From Dallia pectoralis (Eukaryota; Chordata; Actinopteri; Esociformes; Umbridae): DNA of 64,000 bases. A program made the translations under genes and the position numbers. Where the stretch lies: assembly GCA_029465975.1 (NCBI GenBank), contig CM055745.1, forward strand, positions 3,951,261-4,015,260, read 5' to 3'. The notes beneath the pieces were generated by a model that did no database searches, had not been told where the DNA came from, and worked only from the letters and a program-made list of their open reading frames with translations. This document shows positions 12,101-23,427 of this stretch, one piece after another (position 1 is the first letter of the stretch; the number at the start of each line of letters is the position of its first letter).

Positions 12101-15100
12101 GTACTAGTTCGTACAGCGCATGCTGCTTTTTAGTAACAAAATAATCCAGGTATTCTTATGAAGGCTCACTTGTAGCCATGTTTCATATATGGGCCCTCTG
12201 ATAAAGTGTATTGCAGTTCTGAATTCTGTCACCAGTAGTCAGTGTTGCCCAGTATTATTGAGGCGTCTGCTGTTCGTATGGTCAGGCGAGGCAGAACTTT
12301 GGTGTTGCAGAGCTGGATGGGATGATCTATGTCCTGGGAGGGGAGAACGAGGAGACGGAGCTCCTGACCGTGGAGGTGTTTGACCCTCACTTGCACTGCT
12401 GGACCGCCCAAACCAGCATGACTATGGTCCGCAAGGTAAGACTCGAACGTGAACACTTCCAGCTTGCAATCGATAAATAACCCCGACAAATACCAGCCTC
12501 GCAGTTTGTAATGCCAGCCTCTCCTTAGATTGGCTGCTATGCCACCATGAAAAAGAAGATCTATGCCATGGGTGGTGGCTCCTATGGAAAGCTGTATGAC
12601 TCCGTAGAATGCTTTGATACAAAGACCGGGCAGTGGACTGCAATTTGCCCTCTGAAGGAGAGAAGGTACAAAATCGACTTGTTTAATTAATAATAATATA
12701 CTGTGTGTGTTTTACTACACAGGTGATATTAAAAGTCCACATGCCTTTATTTAAAATGCCGCCTTTTTGATGCAATGGCTAAAACAAGACCAATAATGTT
12801 AAAGGGAGAAACAAATGGATAATTTCTCTAATAAATAGTATGCTGCACAAGAATAGTTGCTCAGTGAAGACAAAACATCTAGGAGATGTTCATATAGAGA
12901 GGTCCAGATTCAGGTAAATGATACAATTAATTTTGAAGGCATCACTTAAATAATTGAACTCTGTAAAAAGGCCAACATTAAGACGCAGAGGCAATATGTC
13001 ATCTCCAGGACATTGCAACAATTATGAAGCCCCCTCAAAATGAATGAGACGTTAAGATATTCAGGGAGGCTGCCAACCTAGAAGGAGCTGCAGGAATTTA
13101 CATCGTCATGAAGTATAATCATTGCAAGGGTTCTCCACAAGTCTGAGCTGTAAGATCGGGTTACAAGACAAACGCAATTAAAAATAAACTACTTCAGAAA
13201 ACCATGTGGGAGAATCTGTTATGGTCTGAGAATGGCACTCTTTTTTTTTTCTTCGTTCCAAATGATCGGTTCGAAACATTCAACAAGCTGTACGTTTCAA
13301 GTACATTACCAACTAGCAAGCATGGTGGGACCAGGATCATGGTATGGGGCTGTACCTTCAGGTTCTCTGGTTAGTGTGGTGGCACCAGGATCATGGTATG
13401 GGGCTGTACCTTCAGGTTCTCTGGTTAGCGTGGTGGCACCAGGATCATGGTATGGGACTGTACCTTCAGGTTCTCTGGTTAGCGTGGTGGCACCAGGATC
13501 ATGGTATGGGGCTGTACCTTCAGGTTCTCTGGATAGCATGGTGGGACCAGGATCATGGTATGGGGCTGTACCTTCAGGTTCTCTGGTTAGCGTGGTGGCA
13601 CCAGGATCATGGTATGGGACTGTACCTTCAGGTTCTCTGGTTAGCGTGGTGGCACCAGGATCATGGTATGGGACTGTACCTTCAGGTTCTCTGGTTAGTG
13701 TGGTGGCACCAGGATCATGGTATGGGGCTGTACCTTCAGGTTCTCTGGTTAGCATGGTGGCACCAGGATCATGGTATGGGGCTGTACCTTCAGGTTCTCT
13801 GGTTAGCGTGGTGGCACCAGGATCATGGTATGGGGCTGTACCTTCAGGTTCTCTGGTTAGCGTGGTGGCACCAGGATCATGGTATGGGGCTGTACCTTCA
13901 GGTTCTCTGGTTAGTGTGGTGGCACCAGGATCATGGTATGGGGCTGTACCTTCAGGTTCTCTGGTTAGCGTAGTGGCACCAGGATCATGTATGGGGCTGT
14001 ACCTTCAGGTTCTCTGGTTAGCATGGTGGGACCAGGATCATGGTATGGGGCTGTACCTTCAGGTTCTCTGGTTAGCGTGGTGGCACCAGGATCATGGTAT
14101 GGGGCTGTACCTTCAGGTTCTCTGGTTAGCGTGGTGGGACCAGGATCATGGTATGGGGCTGTACCTTCAGGTTCTCTGGTTAGCGTGGTGGCACCAGGAT
14201 CATGGTATGGGGCTGTACCTTCAGGTTTCTCGTGGTGGCACCAGGATCATGGTATGGGGCTGCGTGGTGGCACCAGGATCATGGTATGGGGCTGTACCTT
14301 CAGGTTCTCTGGTTAGCGTGGTGGCACCAGGATCATGGTATGGGGCTGTACCTTCAGGTTCTCTGGTTAGCGTGGTGGGACCAGGATCATGGTATGGGGC
14401 TGTACCTTCAGGTTCTCTGGTTAGCGTGGTGGGACCAGGATCATGGTATGGGGCTGTACCTTCAGGTTCTCTGGTTAGCGTGGTGGCACCAGGATCATGG
14501 TATGGGGCTGTACCTTCAGGTTCTCTGGTTAGCGTGGTGGCACCAGGATCATGGTATGGGGCTGTACCTTCAGGTTCTCTGGTTAGCGTGGTGGCACCAG
14601 GATCATGGTATGGGGCTGTACCTTCAGGTTCTCTGGTTAGCGTGGTGGCACCAGGATCATGGTATGGGGCTGTATCTTCAGGTTATCTGGTTAGTGTGGT
14701 GGCACCAGGATCATGGTATGGGGCTGTACCTTCAGGTTCTCTGGTTAGCGTGGTGGCACCAGGATCATGGTATGGGGCTACACATAGTATACACACAGCA
14801 AAAAAAACAGTGGATGACTGTCAATGTCCTGAAATGGCCCAGTCAGAGCCCAATAGTCGATCCTCTAGGATTAACTTAAAAAAGCTTGTGCACAGGAGAT
14901 CCCCTTGAGTTTGTGAACTGTCCAAACAGATGTACTGTTATAATCCACGAAATTATTGTTGTTTTTTACTTTGGTTCTTGTTATGTAGAATAAAGAGAAA
15001 GTTTCTCTTGATTTTGACCTTTAAATCGACCAAACTGGCATTTTTAATAGACGTGTGCAGATACATACTTCTGTCAGCAGCAGTCTGGACGTTGGGCTGA

Positions 15101-18100
15101 ACGTCAGTGCATATCAATAGCCAGCCTACGGGAGAGTGTGACACCTGCCAAATGCTTGGGATTTGATCACATGACTATTATTGCACGTTGTGTTGTTAAA
15201 ATGGAGAAATTCTCATTGTGATGTATGGTAGTCGATGTGTCATGTTGCCAGGCTGTTTTGCTTCCTGATTGCCTTGGGACCATGGTGCAGGGCATTTAGG
15301 ACTCTGCCACACAACAGGAAGTTTCAAATAAAAATCTGCCAGCATGCTCAAACTGAGTAGTTAGAACTTCTTGCAGGACACGAGTACAAAGCATTCCTCC
15401 AGATCGACAGAAAGGGGCTCAATGCCCAGTATTTAACTTTTGCAATGGTTATCCTTACCCCCTGATATAAACCCAGGTGAAAACCTGTCAGGTGAGGTGA
15501 GGAAGAGTTGATAAGCGAGGACCATGAACAATGCAGTTTTGCATGGCTGGATAAGCTCAGAGCCTTTGCTATGTGTTCTCCCACTTCATCAAACATTATT
15601 AAGAGAAAACCCTGTTATGTTGACATGGGGAGGGTGTACCAAGGATTTCACCATTATTGAACTAGGCAAGTCATTTGAGAACCTGTTCTTATTTTCTATG
15701 ACTATTTCCGGAAAGTCGTACAATTGCCAAACAAGACTACTAAGAACATGCACAACTGCTTAAATAATGTAATTATATACAATTGAATATATACTATACA
15801 GAGATAATGAAACAAAAGCGTCAAATTAATGCACGATACAAAGACAGTGTTTGCGTTAAATTCCAGTCATTAGTGGTGGAGAACTAAAATAAATAACAGC
15901 CAAAAGAGGTGTGAGCTTTTGGAGGGATCATGTGAGACATCTACACTCCAGAGTGTAAAGCTCACAGTGATGAGCGTTTATTGGGGTCAGAGTGTAAATG
16001 TCACAGATAGATGAGCGTTTATCGGGGTCAGAGTGTAAAGCTCACAGTGATGAGCGTTTATTGGGGTCAGAGTGTAAAGCTCACAGTGATGAGCGTTTAT
16101 CGGGTCAAAGTGTAAAGCTCACAGTGATGAGCGTTTATCGGGGTCAGAGTGTAAAGCTCACAGTGATGAGCGTTTATCGGGGTCAGAGTGTAAAGCTCAC
16201 AGTGATGAGCGTTTATCGGGGTCAGAGTGTAAAGCTCACAGTGATGAGCGTTTATTGGGGTCAGAGTGTAAAGCTCACAGTGATGAGCGTTTATTGGGGT
16301 CAGAGTGTAAAGCTCACAGTGACGAGCGTTTATCTGGGTCAGAGTGTAAAGCTTAAAGTGATGAGCGTTTATCGGAATCAGAGTGTGCAGCCTGTAAACT
16401 AAATGGTAACACCTGCTAGTGGAGGTGAAGGACATCGCGATGCAAGAAAATATTTTGGTTTTAAATTTAACTACGGGTGGGTGATTTGGGTATGTGTAAT
16501 GAAAGTAAGAAGTTTGGCGATATCACAAAGGACCACATTTTAAAGGTGTTAACGTAACACCAGACTTGCTCAGGAGTGGGATGTTTGGGGGTCAGGCAGG
16601 TTACGGCAGGTTCTCATCGAAGAACATACATTTGGTTTTGAATTTGTTATTTAGAGGTAAGCAAGTAATAAATGTCAAAGAAGTAGGTAAGGTATTCCAC
16701 ACAGTGTATAGTTAGTGGCCAGTTCTATACCAGATTGTGTTTTTGCTATAAAGAGTTGGAGTTAGCATAAAAGTGTATAAGAAAATTGCCAGTAGCCACA
16801 TCATTAATATACACAGAAACTAAATTCGGCAACCCAACCTTGAGGAACTCCCGTAGATACCGCCAGAGATTTGGACAGTAGGGATTTAACACATTGTAAA
16901 AAAAGAATAGCTTTCACACTAGGATATACAGTTCTTTGAGAACAGTAGGTTGCCGAGTCTAATAATTCCAATAAAATGGCTGCCTGTGAATAACCAGAGC
17001 GCGGTGACGCCAGGATATTCCCACTGACGATGCTTGACCTCTCCTGAGGTAATACTGGCAAGTTTGGATTACCCCTGCGTCATCCGGGAAAGTTGTCTGT
17101 TATTGGCCCTTTGAATACTCAACCCCAGATTATGGTTTTCGGTTTGGCACTGAATTCAGGGTCATTCAAGTCACTGTTCAAATGCATCGTTAATAAAAAA
17201 AACAATGTATTAGTAATTGGTGACAGCTGCACTAAAAGAACATTACATTTTACAGAACATTGATCCATTTGATGACTCCCTCGTGACTCCATGATACTAT
17301 AATCCATTATTTCAATCCTCGTAATAATATTGATCCAGTCAGCATGGTCTTTAGAAAGACAGAACAGATGGATGGCTGCTGGGTCGTCCTAGGTCTCCAG
17401 ACAAACAAAGGCTCTCTTTTTTCGAGGTTTCACTGGTTTTGCACAGACATATTCAACCAGTCACTGGTGCAGTACACTGTTCTAGTTTGTTTTAAATCAT
17501 ATGTAAAAGTCTCACCCTCCGTCTCCTCCAATCGGAGTCACTAAGGAATGTGATCAAGCCCATCTAGGTGTTGGCAGGTTTGACATTTGTTTTCACAATG
17601 TGATGGCACTTAACATATCTATTCCTGAGATAAGGCTGCAAAAACATGTCATTTTCTTGGTTGCTAAAATACCACCCAGATGACTATGTGTGAAAATTAG
17701 AACGTTACCACCAAATAATGTTGTTTATAAAATAGAAAAACATTTAACAACTTCCGTAAGCAGTTAGACCGACAGTGAAACTTACAAGTTGGCTTGCGTT
17801 TGTTTCACATGGACAGTGATTCGGTTTCTTTGGTAATTTTACAGAAACCAGATGTACACAGAATGTCAATAATACACTGTACGTTTAAAAAAGTGTCTTT
17901 GAATGCAAAATATTTTTTCCCAATCCCTTTTTTCCACAAATTAAGAAATCGTTTGATTAATAAATGATACATTCTGATGCAGTACGACTGATCGTTGACG
18001 CCATATGACCGTTATTGTAGTGAGAATGTGACAGTTAGGATCCTTTAGAAGATGTGCATGACAGTCTCATGTGTCGTTTGTGTGGATGTCTGCCCTCAGG

Positions 18101-19952
18101 TTTGGCTCTGTGGCTTGTGGTGTGGGTCAGGAACTATACGTGTTTGGAGGCGTAAGAAACCGTGACTCCGACAATGTAGAAACCAGCCCCATGACCACTT
18201 GCAAGTCTGAGTTTTTTCACGACGAAATGAAAAGGTACATAATCATTTCTATAATACTTAATTGTTTTGTTGTCTGATGTTTAGACTGGCTGGAGATGGT
18301 GATAAAATAGGCAGTACCAGTCAAAGGTTTGGACACTGCTACAGTCATGGGTGTTTCTTTAGTTTAACTTTATTTCACGTCATAGAATTATAATAAAGAC
18401 GTCAAATTAACGGCACACCATTTCAGAACCAGCTTCATCTGGTAGTCATGTGTGTCCTTCCCATACTTTGTCCAGGTGGATATACCTGGATGATCAGAAT
18501 CTCTGTGTTCAGACCAGTTCGTCTTTTGTGTACGGTGCGGTCCCTATTGGAGCCAGCGTATATGTAGTGGGAGACCTAGACACTGGTGAGTTAAAGACAG
18601 ACCCAATAAAAATGTACACATAATGTTTTCACTTGGCATGCATTTATACTGTTAAACTCTGTAATATACCAGTATGACTACATACTGTACTGTATCTGTA
18701 ATATACCAGTATGACTATGTACTGTACTGTATCTCTAATATACCAGTATGACTACGTACTGTACTGTAACTCTGTAATATACCAGTATGACTACGTACTG
18801 TACTGTAACTCTGTAATATACCAGTATGACTACGTACTGTACTGTAACTCTGTAATATACCAGTATGACTACGTACTGTACTGTATCTCTGTAATATACC
18901 AGTATGACTACGTACTGTAACTCTGTAATATACCAGTATGACTACGTACTGTACTGTATCTGTAATATACCAGTATGACTACGTACTGTACTGTATCTCT
19001 GTAATATACCAGTATGACTACGTACTGTACTGTATCTCTGTAATATACCAGTATGACTACGTACTGTACTGTATCTGTAATATACCAGTATGACTACGTA
19101 CTGTACTGTATCTCTGTAATATACCAGTATGACTACGTACTGTACTGTATCTGTAATATACCAGTATGACTACGTACTGTACTGTATCTCTGTAATATAC
19201 CAGTATGACTTCATACTGTACTGTATCTCTGTAATATTCCAGTATGACTACATACTGTACTGTATCTGTATACATACCAGTATGTATTTCCCTCTGCAGT
19301 TACATCATATGACTATGTACTGTACTGTATCTGTAATATACCAGTATGACTACGTACTGTACTGTATCTCTGTAATATACCAGTATGTATTTCCCTCTGC
19401 AGTTACATCATATGACTATGTACTATACTGCATCTGCATCTCTCTAATATACCAGTATGTATTTCCCTCTCTGCAGGTACAGCATATGACTATGTACTAT
19501 ACTGCATCTGCATCTCTCTAATATACCAGTATGTATTTCCCTCTCTGCAGGTACAGCATATGACTATGTACTGTACTGCATCTCTCTAATATACCAGTAT
19601 GTATTTCCCTCTCTGCAGGTACAGCATATGACTATGTACTATACTGCATCTGCATCTCTCTAATATACCAGTATGTATTTCCCTCTCTGCAGGTACAGCA
19701 TATGACTATGTACTGTACTGCATCTCTCTAATATACCAGTATGTATTTCCCTTCTCTGCAGGTACAGCGTATGACTATGTGAGGGAATTCCGCCGCAGCT
19801 CAGGAACGTGGCACCGGACCCTGCCCATGCTAAAAGCGGATCTGTGCAAGACGGGCTGCGCTGCCCTGCGCTTCGCTAACTGCAAACTGTTCCGTCTGCA
19901 GCTAAAGCAGGGTCTGTTTAGACCTGCCGGTTTATCCGCCCAGCGCGTTTAG
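9121..19952 (+). CDS. gan: Gigaxonin (BTB-BACK-kelch CUL3 adaptor), complete 11-exon gene
   Basis: Exons: 9121-9311, 9456-9570, 9884-10234, 10686-10906, 11286-11407, 11807-11919, 12286-12435, 12529-12665, 18100-18234, 18476-18585, 19762-19952. All introns are GT-AG, phases agree, and they join into 611 codons plus TAG (human gigaxonin has 597). The BTB domain is at about residues 20-125 (FQDAVLVLDGEQIPVQKN), BACK at 130-235 (AAENCIGIRLFSLHYCLHHV), and six kelch repeats at 270-590 with Gly-Gly turns (LFVMGG, YVLGGENEE, YAMGGGSYG, YVFGG). Gigaxonin recruits intermediate-filament proteins and some tubulin cofactors to CUL3 ubiquitin ligase in the cytoplasm; human loss causes giant axonal neuropathy. 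The ATG at 9121 has A at -3 and is followed by SDPQH as in other vertebrates. Intron 8 (5.4 kb) and intron 10 are dominated by tandem arrays. The last residues after GLFRPAG differ from mammals. No frame damage was seen. Confidence 0.96.
12960..14910 (+). mobile_element. Tc1-like transposase relic split by its own minisatellite
   Basis: Before the array, gaggctgccaacctagaagg (13068-13087) and catgtgggagaatctgtta (13203-13221) match Tc1 transposase coding sequence. After it, tgtcctgaaatggcccagtc (14824-14843), which encodes VLKWPSQS, and cttgtgcacaggagat match the region after the catalytic domain. Between them the expected HGG..IMVWGC segment has been amplified into the 54-bp array. Many stops make it inactive. 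It sits in gan intron 8 in the same orientation as gan. Confidence 0.75.
13318..14779 (+). repeat. 54-bp minisatellite, about 27 copies
   Basis: The unit runs from ggtggcaccaggatcatgg through ctgtaccttcaggttctc to ggttagc, 54 bases. Copies differ mainly at gcacc/gaacc-type single bases (accagg with g or c before it) and tagc/tagt. One copy near 13988 lacks a base and two near 14225-14275 are shortened. Because 54 is divisible by three and two frames lack stops, a spurious frame of 558 codons covers the array. The frame related to transposase reads GTRIMVWGC and then reaches a stop. Confidence 0.95.
15340..15640 (+). mobile_element. Second Tc1-like fragment in gan intron 8
   Basis: The stretch cctgatataaacccaggtga near 15460-15480 translates as PDINPGENL, a degraded form of the SPDLNPIENLW motif of Tc1 transposases. 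It is followed by cacttcatcaaacattatta, which resembles the C-terminal coding end. It is too decayed to place its ends. Confidence 0.5.
15950..16392. repeat. 39-bp minisatellite, about 11 copies
   Basis: The unit contains gtcagagtgtaaagctcac followed by agtgatgagcgtttatcggg. Copies are nearly identical; the first and last are the most diverged. It lies in gan intron 8. Confidence 0.93.
16393..18099. other. Remainder of gan intron 8, nothing recognised
   Basis: No exon-like, repeat or mobile sequence could be supported between the 39-bp array and exon 9. Short open frames do not resemble known proteins. Confidence 0.45.
18310..18470 (+). mobile_element. Tc1-like element terminus filling gan intron 9
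   Basis: agtaccagtcaaaggtttgg (about 18313-18332), then a tttctttagttt block and aattataataaagacgtcaa, match the terminal sequence of a Tc1-like family that is abundant in salmonids (recalled as agtaccagtcaaaagtttgg). A following aaccagcttcatctggta resembles an internal part of the same family. It occupies most of the 241-bp intron 9. Confidence 0.65.
18660..19761 (+). repeat. gan intron 10 array: ~40-bp units grading into ~74-bp units that include the exon 11 acceptor
   Basis: From 18660 to about 19260 the unit is about 40 bases (taatataccagtatgacta and cgtactgtactgtatctc). From 19265 the unit lengthens to 68-103 bases by including tgtatttccctct, ctgcag and gtacagcatatgactatg. Acceptor-like CAG ends fall at 19299, 19402, 19476, 19550, 19618 and 19692, and the authentic exon 11 boundary follows at 19761/19762. 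The copied segment includes the first bases of the exon (gtacagc-tatgactatgt). Confidence 0.92.
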
Positions 19953-22314
19953 CTGCACATTCACACATTATTTGGCTATGGGCACAGCAATGGGACATTA
20001 GAACAGAGGTTAGAGCCGACCGGACAGGACCAATCTGACAGGACCATAGGAGGTATCAGGGCATCTTGGTGACTATGTTTGGGTCCATCTGGGTGCTATG
20101 GTTTGGGTTTTTGCTTTTAAAGGGATGGCTTTCTTTGTTTTTGTTAACTACTGTAGTTTTAGCTGCTGCTTTTGGGATTTTAGAACAATTGATGCTATGT
20201 TTAGGGGAGTAAAGCAATAATGCAGTGGCAACAGTTTGCAGCAAGGTCTACCATTTATTTTTTTAACTAGATGCGCAGACACTCTCAAAACAACAAATTC
20301 CGTTTTTATTGTTCCTAGCTAAGGGACTTGCGACCTGTTTTGACAACTGTACTAGTACTTGTGTAGTGGCAGACCTTTATTATATTTTTTATTGTTATTT
20401 TGACCAAAAATGTCAGCTCTGAGAAAAGTGAACAGGGCTGCATTAACACAGCCGATGAGAAAATGTAAAATATGTTGTCAAAGTTGTTCACTTAGCTAAG
20501 GGACCTGTGGCCTATAAAACAAGGGAAAAGTAATGTTTACCAAAAATGTAACGGAAAGGAGAGTAATACCAGATACAGGAGAATACTGCATATTGACACT
20601 GGTGACACTACTAAATCATGTTTGGTGAATGTATAGTTAAGTTTCTTCCAACAATTGTTTTCATATCAAGGAAACAAATGTAACACATTTTGTGTGTGTG
20701 TGTACGTACATCAACTCCTTAAGTCGCTATATATATCTGCGGTTGGCCTTTCAATTGAGTCTGTCGAGACGGAGTTGACGATTTGGCATCTGTTGAACCC
20801 ATTTGTTTGTTGTGAGTGACAGATGTTGCTGGCCATCCTTTTGTTATGTAAACGCATCACACAGACACTACAGACCACCGGAAAAACATATGCGAAATGC
20901 ATTTGCACGATTTATGCTGTCAAGCTTAGGACACGCACTATAGATATAGAAACACACACAATACCAATAAAACAAGTACAATACCTATAAAAACAGGTTC
21001 CATACCCTACCACAATATCCAACATGGATACGATATGCAACATTGGTTAAATTGTTACAATGAATTGCTGTGAGAACCTGCCTATTCCGTGGTGACCCTC
21101 ACACCCATTTACTGTAAACACTATGTTGATTCTGCACGTCCTGACAGGGTTTCCACAAAACATGGCCCGTTGTGTAGCTATAAAAACACTTTGATACACT
21201 TTATGCAACAGTTCTGCAGTGGTACTAGTACTTGTGTTTGTTAACCGAAAGGAGTGTGAGTGGCGCAGTTCAAAGCCGTTTGTATTTTTGTGTTCTATTA
21301 TGTGCTGTAGCAAAGAAGCTGCCATGGAATTCGCTCACTTTAATGTCTTTAGGTTTTCCAAAATACCTTAGGCACCTCAAGCTAAAAAAACGAAAAAACG
21401 TCAGGTTTATGGCTCCGCTCGCCACAAGGATATAAAGAGCATGAGTGAGTAACACGAGGGTAGATGTGGAGAATTAATTCAACCGGATTTCTTAAGATAA
21501 TCAGGATGGAGTTAATTCACTTAATTCAGTTAAAGGCACTCCCATGATGTTCTCATAAAGGTCTTGTGACTGAACTCTGATGAACAGCGACGGTTACACT
21601 ATTGCTTGCGCATCATTTTGGACACAGTATTCTATCTGGAAGCATCGACTGCTAGACAAGACTTATTCATATCCACCAGTGAGTGGCATGTGAAATGATA
21701 ACGCTGATTTCAGTCGGGTCTAGATCAGGGGGTTATTTAAGTTCCCCTTTTATTAGTGGCATGACGGTCACAGTGGCTGTACATTTGGGAAAGCTGAAAG
21801 TAAAAGGAAAAACAAACACTGAGGCTTGCGATTGTTTCTCAGAATTATTGAGCAGAATTGTGTCGTGTCTCTGCAATGTTGTGGTTTAGTTGACTAATGA
21901 GAGTGGGCGGAATGGAAAAGGCTTGCCGAGAAATCTCGTTTAGTTCCCAGTGGGAGCATCAAAACCTCAGTGGTGAGACGATTAAAAGGACTTGTTGACC
22001 GTGTGACCCATGAGTTGAGGATTGCCCAAAATACTGTATGGAAATGGAAAGATCATGCTTACCCCTCACGTCCACTCTCTACACCCTTCAAACCACACTG
22101 GATAAGAATGCAAAAAGCCCCTGTGACCTCCAAAGGTTTTGAGAAAGAGTGAGGAGGAGAAGACAAGTATGCCATCGGAAGATGGTTTCCAAATGTTTAG
22201 CGCCTCAATCAAAATGGCTGCGTTCAATCAGGATGACATTTGCATGTAGTAGGTAGGTTCCTTATCTATCATTGTAACACTTTTAATAGGTAGATGTTTA
22301 CATGTTACTGAAAT
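19953..22314. other. gan 3' UTR and intergenic flank
   Basis: Sequence after the gan stop has no recognisable coding region. The first kilobase is probably 3' UTR. Beyond 21 kb there is nothing I can name. Confidence 0.45.
20966..20971 (+). promoter_or_regulatory. Candidate gan poly(A) signal AATAAA
   Basis: First canonical AATAAA that I find after the gan stop codon, about 1.0 kb downstream. Its use cannot be judged from sequence alone. Confidence 0.35.
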
Positions 22315-23290
22315 GCCTTCTGAAAGTATTTAGACACCTTCACTTTATACATTTATGGTTGTGTAAAAGACTCTTTAAAATTGATTAAATATATTTTTGC
22401 CATATTCAACACTGAATACCCTTTAATGACAACATGGAAATGCGTTGAGAAATGTGTGCCAATTTATTATGAAAAAATTGAAATGTGTCATGTACATTTA
22501 GTATTTCGACTTAAGAATGTCTATATAACATTCCACACTTCATGTGAGAGCGAAAACCAAGCTATAACGATGTTTGGAACCACCATGACTTCCTAGAGCT
22601 GGCTGTCAGGTCAAAGTAAGTAAGTAGGCCTATGCAAGAAGGTCATTGGTTTAGGGCGTTGACCAAGAACCCAAAGGCCGTTCTGATGGGGCTTTACAGT
22701 TTCTCTGCAGAGATTGGAGAACCTGCAAAAACGACCACAATCTTTGTTGCACTGCATCAGCCAGGCCTTAGAAAGGTAGAGTGGCTCTACAAAAGCCAAA
22801 CTCCTGAGTAAAAGGCGAAATTACATTTTGTCTGAAGGCCTCTGTGACCATGAGGAAAACGGTTATCTGGTCTGATAAGATCTACTACGGCCTGAATCCC
22901 AAACTTGTGAAAATTAGTTCCTGTTTATAACCTGGTTATTAGCATCCCCACAATGGTGCATCATGCTATTGAGTTTTTTCACTGCTGCTGGGTATGTGAG
23001 ACGGGTCATTGAGGGAAAATAATTAAAACATAAAAATACAGAGAGGTGCTAAAAAACCTGATCCAAATGACATAGGACCTCAGACTGGAATATTGATTAA
23101 TCAACAGCATGACAACACCCTAAAGCACACAGACAAGACAATGCTGGAGTGGCTTCAGGACATGTTTGAATGTCCCTACGTGACTTTACGGTTGGATACC
23201 TTGATGTACTGGTCATGGGTAACTCGTTTTGTTCTAGAGAAGACCTGTTTTCCCACATACAGATTAGGTGAATGCTAAATCATCCTTAGT
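22315..23290 (+). mobile_element. Decayed Tc1-like transposon relic
   Basis: The left end near 22318 (cttctgaaagtatttagaca) resembles the terminal sequence of a fish Tc1 family. The body includes gcatcagccaggccttagaa (22753-22772), a gaccatgaggaaaacggtta block, and the catalytic-region remnant around 23095-23160, where caacagcatgacaacaccc, taaagcacacagacaag and ctggagtggcttcagga correspond to the QQDNDPKHTAK...EWL segment. Frames are broken by stops and deletions. Confidence 0.75.
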
Positions 23291-23427
23291 GGAAGGTATT
23301 TATCAGCTTGCCATCAAAGGGAAATGTACCTTTGTACCTACCTCATGCTTGGTGTAATGTGGACACACATGGAAAGGAATTATCAATAAAAAGCTACATT
23401 GGTGGATTTGCTTACATAAATATTCCT

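Noticed and set aside
13232..14908. A 558-codon open frame (repeating VAPGSWYGAVPSGSLVSV)
   Set aside because: It is the 54-base array read in an array-compatible frame inside gan intron 8; it lacks any domain, and neighbouring frames are equally open.
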